This document shows, in pieces, positions 18,501-26,755 of a stretch of 64,000 nt of DNA. Below the pieces are notes generated by a model, which was given only the letters and a program-made list of their open reading frames with translations, was not told where the DNA came from and searched no databases. Each line of letters opens with the position of its first letter. Position 1 is the stretch's first letter. The DNA is from JALOLV01 sp046295175 (GTDB lineage Bacteria; Bacteroidota; Bacteroidia; Cytophagales; Spirosomataceae): the NCBI GenBank assembly GCA_046295175.1, contig JBKBNY010000010.1, positions 62,001 to 126,000 on the forward strand, read 5' to 3'. Both the position numbers and the translations under genes were made by a program.

Positions 18501-18764
18501 ATTTTCGATGGTTCTACAATCCGTTTACAAGAAGTTGCATTGTCTTATTCATTGCCTAAGTCATTGTTTGGTAAACTACCATTCAAAGGTGCATCTTTGA
18601 CCCTTTCGGGTAACAACCTATGGTATAAAGCATTGCATATCCCTCCAGGTCTTAACTTCGATACTGACAACTTAGGTCTTGGTGTAGGTAACGGTCTTGG
18701 TTTTGAGTTCTTGACAGGTCCAAGCCCGAGAAGACTTGGTGGTACACTGAAATTAACATTCTAA
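15555..18764 (+). CDS. SusC/RagA-family TonB-linked outer-membrane receptor (first)
   Basis: TonB-dependent barrel that imports glycans or peptides captured by its SusD partner. The 1069-residue protein has a signal peptide ending GAFAQ and a carboxypeptidase-regulatory-like domain (ITGKVTSADDGSPLPGVSV) at about residues 25-95. Next come the SusC TonB-box region VVVTAQGIVREKRALGYA and a plug domain (about 115-235) with PLFVVDGVPF and the ILVTTKNGSKKAR exit. The C-terminal barrel ends LGGTLKLTF with the terminal Phe. The plug shows TYGDQGRNGV where most SusCs have LYGSRAANG. It is followed by its susD at 78 bp. Substrate unknown. Confidence 0.95.
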   Translation: MRKNLLLVFSCMILSLGAFAQAKKITGKVTSADDGSPLPGVSVQVKGTSKGSQTDGDGNYSIEAASNATLVFSFVGMVSQEVAVGNKTTIDVKLGDDSKVLSEVVVTAQGIVREKRALGYAVTSVDKKAIEDRPQADVGRVLQGKIPGVNVTSTSGVSGTGTNITIRGYTSITGSVQPLFVVDGVPFNSNTNTRGGFTSGGQSSSSRFLDLDPNNIENVTVLKGLAATVTYGDQGRNGVILVTTKNGSKKARKTEYSLTQSVFTNTAHLPRYQNDYVGGFQQNLGYFFSNWGPTLQEAQIYPSQNTNTALTNHPFAFLTNLTTRAAMADYVASVSPYKMQVFPNNVKDFFRTGQIYNTSLNISGGGEKVSYNVSAGYNKEGGYIPNNGLTRLNLGLGLNAQLSKKLTMTTSFNFANTEQFAPPLSAGQGNNANDFPSVLANVMYTPRQVDLMGWPYENPLDGSSVYFRSGNDIPNPRWVLENYKTTGTVNRIFSATTLNYELAKDLNLLYKVGLDTYDETQEFMINKGGVQLVNGLYNTVNFKSTIWDNSAILSYTKGIGENLTLSSKIGGNIRNDRTYLYNINSQNQLARGLFRHSNFIDNVAFNRTEEQTRMGIFGEVTADFKNYLFVNASARNDWTSTVEKENRQIFYPSASVSFVPTTAIQGLESKFLNFLKIRAGYGTSAGFPRPYQTRNILNQSARGWLTPSGATIQTHSVDNVLGNPNLRPERHEEYELGIEGKILNSKIGFDVTLYRRNTRNLITEALLDASTGYNSTTINLGKIRNDGVEISLNGTPVSLSNGFAWDVTATFARNIPKVINLQTEDKSITLQQVQIAGFGSSLGNYAIPGQPFNIIQGTGFRRNDAGQLLINSQGYLQATTTPVILGDPNPAFNTSLINEFRYKGFSLSVMMTYRHGGVIYSSTAGALLGRGLTYDTGLSNGYDRAQTFIFPGVKADGQPNDIQVTASDVGFNNVYFFGDEGRIFDGSTIRLQEVALSYSLPKSLFGKLPFKGASLTLSGNNLWYKALHIPPGLNFDTDNLGLGVGNGLGFEFLTGPSPRRLGGTLKLTF

Positions 18765-18841
18765 AAATTAGTTAATCGTTAATCGTTACTGGTCTTTTCA
18801 TTAACTGTTAACTTCTAACAATTAACAAAATATTAAAAAAG

Positions 18842-20485
18842 ATGATAAAGAAACTTAAAATATCCTTACTCGCTCTGTGTACGGTATTGGTAAGTTCTTG
18901 CAGTTTGGATTTGTTAGACAACCCAAACGAAGTAACTACCAATAATACAGATATAAACTTCTTACTACAGAGAATACAAGCGGATTATCGTATCCACTTC
19001 AATCAGTTTAGTGACCCAGGTATGCGTCTTACTCGTATGCTCAACCAAGGTGCTGCCTTTTACGACAACGCCGTTGCTCCTGGTGGATTAGATGGCAACT
19101 GGAACACTGCTTATGCAGGTATCTTGAATGACATCAAAACATTAATTCCATTGGCAGAAAAATCCGAATTTTTTGTTCATGCAGGTGTAGCACGTACTAT
19201 CAGAGCTGCTGTTTTAGCAAACTTGGTTGACCACTTTGGTGATGTACCGTATTCGGAGGCCCTTAATCCTGAAAACTTCAATCCAAAAACTGATACAGGT
19301 GTAAGTATTTATACAGCCGCAATTAAAGATTTAGATGATGCTGCTGCTAATTTTGGTGCAAGGTCTCGTTCTGGTCTTGCGTCTGTAAATGATTTGTACT
19401 ATGGTGGCAATACTGATAACTGGCTTCGTGCTGCGAATACAATCAAATTGAAGATGCTTTTGAATCGTCGTTTGATAGATGCAGCAGGTTCAACCTCGGG
19501 TATTAACTCCCTTATCGCTGGCGGAAAACTGATTTCTTCAAACGCTCAAAACTTCGTTTTTAGATTTGGTACTAACCAGGTAAACCCCGACAACCGCCAC
19601 CCAAGATACGCAGGTCAATACTCACCAACAGGTGGTGGAGATTACCAGTCAAACCAATACATGGGCTTGATGTTTGATAGAAATGACCCGCGAATCAGAA
19701 TGTATTTTTACAGACAAACTGTTGTAAATACAAGAGACGTAAACGAGCTTCGTTGTATCACTAACGTTAAACCGAGCCATTATGCAGCAAGCGATTATTT
19801 CTGCTTACCAACAACGGTAGGTTATTGGGGACGTGACCACCTAAGCAATGAGGGTATTCCACCAGATGGATTGAGAAGAACAGCTTGGGGACTTTACCCA
19901 GCAGGCGGATTATATGATAATGACGCAGGCCGTCCGGTGGCTCTTGTTGCTGGTGCTGCAGGGGCGGGGCTTCACCCAATCATGATGCAGTCTTTCGTAG
20001 ATTTCATGTTGGCTGAATCAGCCCTAACACTTAGAACAACTGGCGACCCTAAAGCGTTGTTGGAGTCAGGTATTCGTAAATCAATGGCTGATGTGAGAGC
20101 CTACGCTCTATCAACATCAGAAGCTGGTAAAATCACAGGTTTTGAAGCCGATAAAGGTATTAACTGGACGACAGAGGTTAATAAATACGTTACTGCTGCA
20201 TTAGATGCATACGATAAAGCGGCTACAACTGCTGATAAGCTAAACGTTATTGCTACGGAGTATTGGTTTGCTCTACACGGAAACGGTATTGAAGCATATA
20301 ATATGTATCGCCGCACTGGAATGCCTCGTAACTTGCAACCAGCATTAGACCCTAACCCTGGCCAGTTTGTGCGTTCGTTTTATTATCCTATTGCTTTTAT
20401 TACTCGTAACTCAACAGCAAAACAAAAAGCAAACGTAACAACGCCAGTTTTCTGGGATAACAATCCGGCAGGTTTATTAAAATAA
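18842..20485 (+). CDS. SusD/RagB-family surface lipoprotein (first)
   Basis: Cell-surface lid of the SusCD complex that captures substrate. The 547-residue protein has a lipoprotein signal with lipobox LVSSC (Cys about residue 20) followed by SLDLLDNPNEV. The body has TPR-type helices and the typical HFGDVPYSEAL at about residue 130. It most resembles the SusD/RagB-like subgroup (SusD-like_2) that pairs with short CarboxypepD-SusCs. The C-terminus carries GNGIEAYNMYRRTGMP and a FYYPIAF motif, conserved in the second copy at 30050. It lies between susC and a small lipoprotein gene in an operon. Confidence 0.93.
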   Translation: MIKKLKISLLALCTVLVSSCSLDLLDNPNEVTTNNTDINFLLQRIQADYRIHFNQFSDPGMRLTRMLNQGAAFYDNAVAPGGLDGNWNTAYAGILNDIKTLIPLAEKSEFFVHAGVARTIRAAVLANLVDHFGDVPYSEALNPENFNPKTDTGVSIYTAAIKDLDDAAANFGARSRSGLASVNDLYYGGNTDNWLRAANTIKLKMLLNRRLIDAAGSTSGINSLIAGGKLISSNAQNFVFRFGTNQVNPDNRHPRYAGQYSPTGGGDYQSNQYMGLMFDRNDPRIRMYFYRQTVVNTRDVNELRCITNVKPSHYAASDYFCLPTTVGYWGRDHLSNEGIPPDGLRRTAWGLYPAGGLYDNDAGRPVALVAGAAGAGLHPIMMQSFVDFMLAESALTLRTTGDPKALLESGIRKSMADVRAYALSTSEAGKITGFEADKGINWTTEVNKYVTAALDAYDKAATTADKLNVIATEYWFALHGNGIEAYNMYRRTGMPRNLQPALDPNPGQFVRSFYYPIAFITRNSTAKQKANVTTPVFWDNNPAGLLK

Positions 20486-20530
20486 GCCCCAAAGAATCAA
20501 CTATTTATTAATTCAAAATTTAGAAATAAT

Positions 20531-21097
20531 ATGAAATACATAAAAAGTTATTCAATTCTTCTGGTTTTAGGGCTGTTTATGATGGCTTGTGAAACCCAGA
20601 TGATTGACAAATTAGACGATTTTAACTTACCACAAGGCGGTTATATGCGTACTGTAACGCCATTTCCTGTAAGTAATACTACTTGGAATGTTAGCAAAGC
20701 AAATATGGCTGGAACAAGAATGGAAGCCGTGTTAGAGGCAGTTACACCAAACGCTGGGGCAAACTTTGCATCTTATGAGTTGGTTGTTAGACACGTATCA
20801 TCGGCAGGTGCAACTTTGAAAGCAGATGCTCCGCTTAGAACGTTACAAGCTTCTGAGTTTGCAAAAGATGCTCAAACTGGTTACCCAAGAATTACACTTT
20901 CGGTAACTGGAAAACAAGCACAAGATGCTCTTAGAATGACAGATGCTGAAGTTGTGGCTGGTTCAAGATTTGAAATCAGAGCAACTATGGTATTGACAGA
21001 TGGCAAAAGATTCAATGCCGCTAATACTGGTGTAAACATCACTGGTGGTGCATTCTATAGCTCGCCATTCTTCTACCGAGTTAATATCGTACAGTAA
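20531..21097 (+). CDS. lipoprotein of SusCD operon, unknown function
   Basis: A 188-residue predicted lipoprotein: hydrophobic N-terminus then lipobox LFMMAC (Cys about residue 19). The mature part is beta-rich with no family that I recognise. Its place, 45 bp behind susD and just before a strong terminator, matches the position of accessory surface glycan- or substrate-binding lipoproteins in SusCD loci. The counterpart in the second locus (31890-32504) has similar size and position but little visible sequence similarity. Role inferred from context only. Confidence 0.75.
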   Translation: MKYIKSYSILLVLGLFMMACETQMIDKLDDFNLPQGGYMRTVTPFPVSNTTWNVSKANMAGTRMEAVLEAVTPNAGANFASYELVVRHVSSAGATLKADAPLRTLQASEFAKDAQTGYPRITLSVTGKQAQDALRMTDAEVVAGSRFEIRATMVLTDGKRFNAANTGVNITGGAFYSSPFFYRVNIVQ

Positions 21098-21112
21098 TAA
21101 TAAACGATATAT

Positions 21113-21152
21113 TTTTTGAAAGAGCTGTTTCGTAAGAGACAGCTCTTTTTTT
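21113..21152 (+). terminator. terminator of first SusCD operon; copy 1 of a 40-bp duplicated element
   Basis: AAAGAGCTGT/ACAGCTCTTT stem, TTCGTAAGAG-type loop and seven T residues, 15 bp past the lipoprotein stop. An identical 40-bp sequence recurs at 26588-26627. Confidence 0.9.
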
Positions 21153-21690
21153 ATTCAATATTCAAACGTATTTGGTAAAATATCTAACTACTTAATTTGA
21201 TTCATGTACTGCAAGTGTACAGTTAATGATGTATCACAATTTCAAAAACAATATAAATTTGGGCGATACTTCTCTCATTCTCAATTATTTAACCAATCGT
21301 TATCTCTTTCGCAAACAAAGTACTACACTGACAAAAAACTACACTTTGGGGTAGTGGATTTATTATTTATCAAAAATAAATTTGTCTTGGTTTATTTCGA
21401 CAAAAGAGTAAAACGATGAAACATATACCTAAAATAGTAGAAGTTCTATGAATCAATACTAATGAACTCATACCTGAGTCATCAAATTTAAAAATTGAGA
21501 CTCGTTCCATAAAAAAACAACCATTGATGAGTCAGTAAACTGTACAAATAGCCCATTTTGTACAAACCAAAACCGTACAAGTGTTGCAGCAGCATGTTTT
21601 CACACTACTTTTAGATGTGAGTCATTTAGTACCATTAAATCTGGTTATTACTTTAGATTGATAACCAAATAATAATATGACAGATATTTT
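21153..21690. other. 538-bp noncoding region before the MG2/plug gene pair
   Basis: No convincing gene: a 71-codon frame at 21204-21419 has no recognisable features. It holds a TAAATTTG -7-like box at 21377-21384, three TGAGTCA copies (21475, 21528, 21618) and three GTACAA copies (21542, 21560, 21575). These may be regulator sites for the downstream genes, or chance. Confidence 0.4.
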
Positions 21691-24126
21691 ATGAAAACTA
21701 ATTTGCTAATCTTATCAATTTTTATAGTTTCGCTCTTCTCCTTCAAAACCGAAGAAGACTTACTAAAGAAATTGGTGTCACAACTCGAAAAGTACCACCA
21801 AGAATACCCCGAAGAAAAAGCGTACCTGCACACTGATAAACCCTATTATGTTGCAGGCGAGAAGGTTTGGTTCAAAGCCTATCTGGTCGAAGCCACGACG
21901 CTATACCCTGATACCATCAGCGTACCGCTCTATGTTGATTTGATTGACAATTCAGAAGGAAAACTCATCGATAAACGAATCATCAAATTAGAAAACGGTT
22001 TTGGGCATGGAGACTTCACCCTTCCCGATTCGCTCCAAACAGGTACCTATCGCCTGCGGGCATACACCAACTGGATGCGAAATTTTGATGAATCACTGTT
22101 CTACACCAAAGATTTTCAGGTTTATACCACCAATCAAGACGCCAATCTCGAAAAACTTAATGCCGAAACGATAGATTTCCAATTATGCCCCGAAGGAGGC
22201 AATCTCATCGAAAATACAGATTCGAGGGTTGCATTTAAAGCCACCGATGTCTTAGGAAATGGGTTGAACGTTACGGGTAACATCATTGCTTCTACTGGCG
22301 ATACCGTTCTGGATTTCAAAAGTGAACATTTGGGAATGGGATTTTTCAAATTCAAACCCGAAAGTGGCAAAAGTTATCGTGCGGTGGTCAAATACCAAAA
22401 TATTTATACCAAAACCTTCGATTTACCCCAAACCAAGCCCCAAGGAATTTCGATGATTGTGGATAATGTTTCCAATAAAAACAATATCCGAATTATCTTA
22501 AACAATACTTTGCCTGATACCGAAATGTACTTAATCGGGCAGTCGAAAGGTGTGGCATTTTATGCAGGAAAAGTACCTTTGGGCAAGCCGATGGCTTCTA
22601 TTAGCATTGCCAAAGACAAGTTCCCGCCCGGTGTGGCTCAGTTTACCGTTTTTGACAACCAACTTCGACCTCACTGCGAGCGAGTAGTTTTTATTCCACC
22701 TACCAAAGAATTGACCTTTAATCTGAAAACCGACAAAAACATTTACAAACCAAGAGAAAAAACAAAAATAGAAATCGAAGTAAAAGACGAACTGGGAAAT
22801 CCAGTCGAGGGGAATTTTTCGATGGCGGTCTTGGACGCCAAACAAATCGAAGATGCCGAATACCAAGAAACAATATTGACCAACCTACTTCTGAGTTCTG
22901 ATTTGAGAGGAAATATCCAAAATCCAGCCTATTATTTTGATAAAAACAATCGAAATGCAACCTATCATTTAGACATTCTATTGATGACACAAGGCTGGCG
23001 AAGATTCAGATGGAATGATGTACTTCAAAAAGATTTACCGCCGAGCAAATATTTGTTGGAGCGAGGCTTGGTTGTTTCGGGAGAAGTCAGCAGACTTAAC
23101 GGAAAACCTTTTGAAAAGACTGTAAACATGACTTTGATGGTAGGGAGAGATTCGACACAACAGTTTTTGATGGGAGAAGTCGAGAAAAATGGTAGTTTTA
23201 TGTTCTATGGATTAGATTTCAGGGATTCGACCGAAGTGATGGCACAGGCAATGATTGGCGAAGAAAATGTCAAATCCAAGATTAATATAATACCACAAAC
23301 CAGCCCGAAGGTTTCGGCAAATCAGAAGATAAATGGTGTAGTAGAGGTAGAATATAGTAACCTAACAGACTACCTCAGATACACCAAAGACGCTTTGGAA
23401 CTGAACAAAAAACTCAAATTAAATAATGCCATTATGCTGGGTGAGGTATCGGTCAAAGCTAAAAAAAGTGAATTTAAAAGAGATAAAAGAGTTTTGTATC
23501 CAAGAGCAGAAGCAGTTGTAAAAGGAGATGCTAGTCCATCAGCATTAAATGTCTTAGAGCTCCTTAGGGGTAGAGTTGCTGGAGTTTTCGTAGGCGGAGA
23601 TAGAAATAGACCAACCATTGTAATTCGCCCGTTATCAGCATCTTTCAATGTCAGTGGTAATCCATTATTTTTGATAGATGGCTTTCCTGCTACTATGGAA
23701 ACAGTACTGTCTATTGACATCAATAATGTAGATAGAGTTGAGATTGTTAAAAGTTTGCAGGGGGCTGTCATGTATGGAGACCAAGCACGTGGAGGCATTG
23801 TATCTGTCTTTACAAAGGTTGGAAATCCAGATTTCAAACCCAGTAAGGAGGATGTATTTGGAGTAATGGTATCAAAATTCATAGGATACTATTCTGCCAA
23901 GGAGTTTTACATGCCCAAATACGACCAAGACCTACCCGAAAACGTCCGCCCTGATTATCGTTCTACCGTATTTTGGTCGCCGATGATAAAAACTGATAAA
24001 AATGGAAAAGCGAGTGTCAGTTATTTCAATACCGATGCCGAGACGACAATGCGTTTACATATTGAAGGACTTGCCTATAGTGGCTTGATGGGAAGTAGTA
24101 AAACGAGTTTCTCGGTGAGGAAGTAG
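21691..24126 (+). CDS. MG2-domain / TonB-plug-domain protein, copy A
   Basis: Secreted or outer-membrane protein with macroglobulin-like and TonB-receptor plug-like parts but no barrel; function unknown. The 811-residue product has a signal peptide (residues 1-18), an MG2 domain at about 28-140 (HTDKPYYVAGEKVWFKAYL, GTYRLRAYTNWMRN), and further beta-rich MG-like repeats to about 600. A plug-like domain covers about 604-735 (NPLFLIDGFPA, VDRVEIVKSLQGAVMYGDQ, GGIVSVFTK). The C-terminal MG-like end carries TDKNGKASVSYFNTDAETTMR. It lies 15-20 bp upstream of a near-identical paralogue. Only the signal peptide, the plug and the last 25 residues differ. Family members often sit beside SusCD loci; the plug may contact a TonB-dependent receptor. 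Confidence 0.85.
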   Translation: MKTNLLILSIFIVSLFSFKTEEDLLKKLVSQLEKYHQEYPEEKAYLHTDKPYYVAGEKVWFKAYLVEATTLYPDTISVPLYVDLIDNSEGKLIDKRIIKLENGFGHGDFTLPDSLQTGTYRLRAYTNWMRNFDESLFYTKDFQVYTTNQDANLEKLNAETIDFQLCPEGGNLIENTDSRVAFKATDVLGNGLNVTGNIIASTGDTVLDFKSEHLGMGFFKFKPESGKSYRAVVKYQNIYTKTFDLPQTKPQGISMIVDNVSNKNNIRIILNNTLPDTEMYLIGQSKGVAFYAGKVPLGKPMASISIAKDKFPPGVAQFTVFDNQLRPHCERVVFIPPTKELTFNLKTDKNIYKPREKTKIEIEVKDELGNPVEGNFSMAVLDAKQIEDAEYQETILTNLLLSSDLRGNIQNPAYYFDKNNRNATYHLDILLMTQGWRRFRWNDVLQKDLPPSKYLLERGLVVSGEVSRLNGKPFEKTVNMTLMVGRDSTQQFLMGEVEKNGSFMFYGLDFRDSTEVMAQAMIGEENVKSKINIIPQTSPKVSANQKINGVVEVEYSNLTDYLRYTKDALELNKKLKLNNAIMLGEVSVKAKKSEFKRDKRVLYPRAEAVVKGDASPSALNVLELLRGRVAGVFVGGDRNRPTIVIRPLSASFNVSGNPLFLIDGFPATMETVLSIDINNVDRVEIVKSLQGAVMYGDQARGGIVSVFTKVGNPDFKPSKEDVFGVMVSKFIGYYSAKEFYMPKYDQDLPENVRPDYRSTVFWSPMIKTDKNGKASVSYFNTDAETTMRLHIEGLAYSGLMGSSKTSFSVRK
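21736..23499 (+). repeat. 1.76-kb direct repeat, unit A
   Basis: Matches 24193-25956 (offset 2457). About a dozen substitutions fall in the first 300 bp (up to roughly 22040). After that I see no difference until the abrupt break after GTTTTGTAT at 23499. Pattern fits recent duplication or gene conversion. Confidence 0.9.
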
Positions 24127-24147
24127 AATTTTTAAAGCTATTTGGAT

Positions 24148-26535
24148 ATGAAAAAACTCTTTTTCCCCCTTTGCGTAGGTATCTTAACCTTTTTCTCCTT
24201 CAAGACCGAAGAAGACTTACTAAAGAAATTGGTGTCACAACTCGAAAAGTACCACCAAGAATACCCCGAAGAAAAAGCGTACCTGCACACTGATAAACCC
24301 TATTATGTTGCAGGTGAGAAGATTTGGTTCAAAGCCTATCTGGTCGAAGCCACGACGCTACATCCTGATACCATCAGCATACCTCTATATGTTGATTTGA
24401 TTGACAATTCAGAAGGAAAACTCATCGATAAACGAATCATCAAATTAGAAAACGGTTTTGGGCATGGAGATTTCACTCTTCCCGATTCGCTCCAAGCGGG
24501 TACCTATCGCCTGCGGGCATACACCAACTGGATGCGAAATTTTGATGAATCACTGTTCTACACCAAAGATTTTCAGGTTTATACCACCAATCAAGACGCC
24601 AATCTCGAAAAACTTAATGCCGAAACGATAGATTTCCAATTATGCCCCGAAGGAGGCAATCTCATCGAAAATACAGATTCGAGGGTTGCATTTAAAGCCA
24701 CCGATGTCTTAGGAAATGGGTTGAACGTTACGGGTAACATCATTGCTTCTACTGGCGATACCGTTCTGGATTTCAAAAGTGAACATTTGGGAATGGGATT
24801 TTTCAAATTCAAACCCGAAAGTGGCAAAAGTTATCGTGCGGTGGTCAAATACCAAAATATTTATACCAAAACCTTCGATTTACCCCAAACCAAGCCCCAA
24901 GGAATTTCGATGATTGTGGATAATGTTTCCAATAAAAACAATATCCGAATTATCTTAAACAATACTTTGCCTGATACCGAAATGTACTTAATCGGGCAGT
25001 CGAAAGGTGTGGCATTTTATGCAGGAAAAGTACCTTTGGGCAAGCCGATGGCTTCTATTAGCATTGCCAAAGACAAGTTCCCGCCCGGTGTGGCTCAGTT
25101 TACCGTTTTTGACAACCAACTTCGACCTCACTGCGAGCGAGTAGTTTTTATTCCACCTACCAAAGAATTGACCTTTAATCTGAAAACCGACAAAAACATT
25201 TACAAACCAAGAGAAAAAACAAAAATAGAAATCGAAGTAAAAGACGAACTGGGAAATCCAGTCGAGGGGAATTTTTCGATGGCGGTCTTGGACGCCAAAC
25301 AAATCGAAGATGCCGAATACCAAGAAACAATATTGACCAACCTACTTCTGAGTTCTGATTTGAGAGGAAATATCCAAAATCCAGCCTATTATTTTGATAA
25401 AAACAATCGAAATGCAACCTATCATTTAGACATTCTATTGATGACACAAGGCTGGCGAAGATTCAGATGGAATGATGTACTTCAAAAAGATTTACCGCCG
25501 AGCAAATATTTGTTGGAGCGAGGCTTGGTTGTTTCGGGAGAAGTCAGCAGACTTAACGGAAAACCTTTTGAAAAGACTGTAAACATGACTTTGATGGTAG
25601 GGAGAGATTCGACACAACAGTTTTTGATGGGAGAAGTCGAGAAAAATGGTAGTTTTATGTTCTATGGATTAGATTTCAGGGATTCGACCGAAGTGATGGC
25701 ACAGGCAATGATTGGCGAAGAAAATGTCAAATCCAAGATTAATATAATACCACAAACCAGCCCGAAGGTTTCGGCAAATCAGAAGATAAATGGTGTAGTA
25801 GAGGTAGAATATAGTAACCTAACAGACTACCTCAGATACACCAAAGACGCTTTGGAACTGAACAAAAAACTCAAATTAAATAATGCCATTATGCTGGGTG
25901 AGGTATCGGTCAAAGCTAAAAAAAGTGAATTTAAAAGAGATAAAAGAGTTTTGTATGGTTATCCTGATATTATTTTGAAAGGTGATGTAAGTCCCTCAGC
26001 GTTGAATGTTTTCGATATTATTCGAGGTAGGGCGGTTGGTGTGATTGTAACTGGATTTGGCGATGAGATTAACGTAACAATTCGAGGTAGAAAACCTACT
26101 TTCCTCTTAGATGGAATACCAGTTTCGGCAAAAATGTTAATTGATTTGCCCGTAGATAGAATTGAAAGAATTGATATTCTAAAACGTTTGGATATTCAGT
26201 ATGGTAGTTGTATATCTGTTCTGACAAAAAGTTGGGATGAAATTATTAAGAATGAGGAATCAGTAGGAATTGAAATCAAAAAAGTAATGGGTTACTACAC
26301 AGCCAAGGAGTTTTACATGCCCAAATACGACCAAGACCTACCCGAAAACGTCCGTCCTGATTATCGTTCTACCGTATTTTGGTCGCCAATGATAAAAACT
26401 GACAAAAATGGGAAAGCGAGTGTCAGTTATTTCAATACCGATGCCGAGACGACAATGCGTGTGAGTGTAGAAGGGGTTTCGTATAGTGGTATTCCTGCGG
26501 TGGCGAATAAACAGAGTTATTCAGTCAAAAAGTAG
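24148..26535 (+). CDS. MG2-domain / TonB-plug-domain protein, copy B
   Basis: Paralogue of the preceding gene, with the same signal peptide-MG2-MG-repeat-plug-MG layout. ATG at 24148 (MKKLFFPLCVGILTFFSF) is preferred over a TTG six bases earlier. Residues from about 20 to 603 are almost identical to copy A. The plug region (about 604-718) is strongly diverged (for example FDIIRGRAVGVIVTGFGDEI, TFLLDGIPVSAKMLIDLPV) and 17 residues shorter. The sequence is again nearly identical over AKEFYMPKYDQDLPENVR to ETTMR and differs in the last 26 residues. The gene ends shortly before the second copy of the 40-bp terminator. Function unknown. Confidence 0.85.
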   Translation: MKKLFFPLCVGILTFFSFKTEEDLLKKLVSQLEKYHQEYPEEKAYLHTDKPYYVAGEKIWFKAYLVEATTLHPDTISIPLYVDLIDNSEGKLIDKRIIKLENGFGHGDFTLPDSLQAGTYRLRAYTNWMRNFDESLFYTKDFQVYTTNQDANLEKLNAETIDFQLCPEGGNLIENTDSRVAFKATDVLGNGLNVTGNIIASTGDTVLDFKSEHLGMGFFKFKPESGKSYRAVVKYQNIYTKTFDLPQTKPQGISMIVDNVSNKNNIRIILNNTLPDTEMYLIGQSKGVAFYAGKVPLGKPMASISIAKDKFPPGVAQFTVFDNQLRPHCERVVFIPPTKELTFNLKTDKNIYKPREKTKIEIEVKDELGNPVEGNFSMAVLDAKQIEDAEYQETILTNLLLSSDLRGNIQNPAYYFDKNNRNATYHLDILLMTQGWRRFRWNDVLQKDLPPSKYLLERGLVVSGEVSRLNGKPFEKTVNMTLMVGRDSTQQFLMGEVEKNGSFMFYGLDFRDSTEVMAQAMIGEENVKSKINIIPQTSPKVSANQKINGVVEVEYSNLTDYLRYTKDALELNKKLKLNNAIMLGEVSVKAKKSEFKRDKRVLYGYPDIILKGDVSPSALNVFDIIRGRAVGVIVTGFGDEINVTIRGRKPTFLLDGIPVSAKMLIDLPVDRIERIDILKRLDIQYGSCISVLTKSWDEIIKNEESVGIEIKKVMGYYTAKEFYMPKYDQDLPENVRPDYRSTVFWSPMIKTDKNGKASVSYFNTDAETTMRVSVEGVSYSGIPAVANKQSYSVKK
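24193..25956 (+). repeat. 1.76-kb direct repeat, unit B
   Basis: Partner of 21736-23499. A second, shorter shared block follows the variable plug region (copy A from 23896, copy B from 26302, about 160 bp). Confidence 0.9.
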
Positions 26536-26587
26536 AATTACCTGAAATAATACTTTATTGAGTTTTCTATTTCAGAAGAAGACAATA

Positions 26588-26627
26588 TTTTTGAAAGAGC
26601 TGTTTCGTAAGAGACAGCTCTTTTTTT
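26588..26627 (+). terminator. terminator after MG2/plug pair; copy 2 of the 40-bp duplicated element
   Basis: Identical to 21113-21152, with eight T residues. It lies 52 bp past the stop of copy B. The two copies bracket the MG2/plug genes. Confidence 0.9.
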
Positions 26628-26665
26628 TAATAAAATTACCTTAGAATCAAATTTATGAATCAAAA

Positions 26666-26697
26666 TTTGGCATTTAGGCGAATTTATTCTAAGTTTA
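26666..26697 (+). promoter_or_regulatory. promoter of second susC (TTTG-N20-TAAGTTTA)
   Basis: TTTG at 26666-26669 and TAAGTTTA at 26690-26697 (one mismatch to TAnnTTTG), 59 bp before the susC ATG. Confidence 0.5.
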
Positions 26698-26755
26698 ATC
26701 CTACGATGAATCAACAAAACTACTCCGTATTCATCATTCAACCTTAACACAGTGC

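Noticed and set aside
21204..21419. 71-codon frame in the gap before the MG2/plug genes
   Set aside because: No family, no promoter at the right distance, and low-complexity residues; more likely noncoding.
22718..25447. Identical antisense frames inside both MG2/plug genes
   Set aside because: Their identity only reflects the 1.76-kb duplication of the sense genes.
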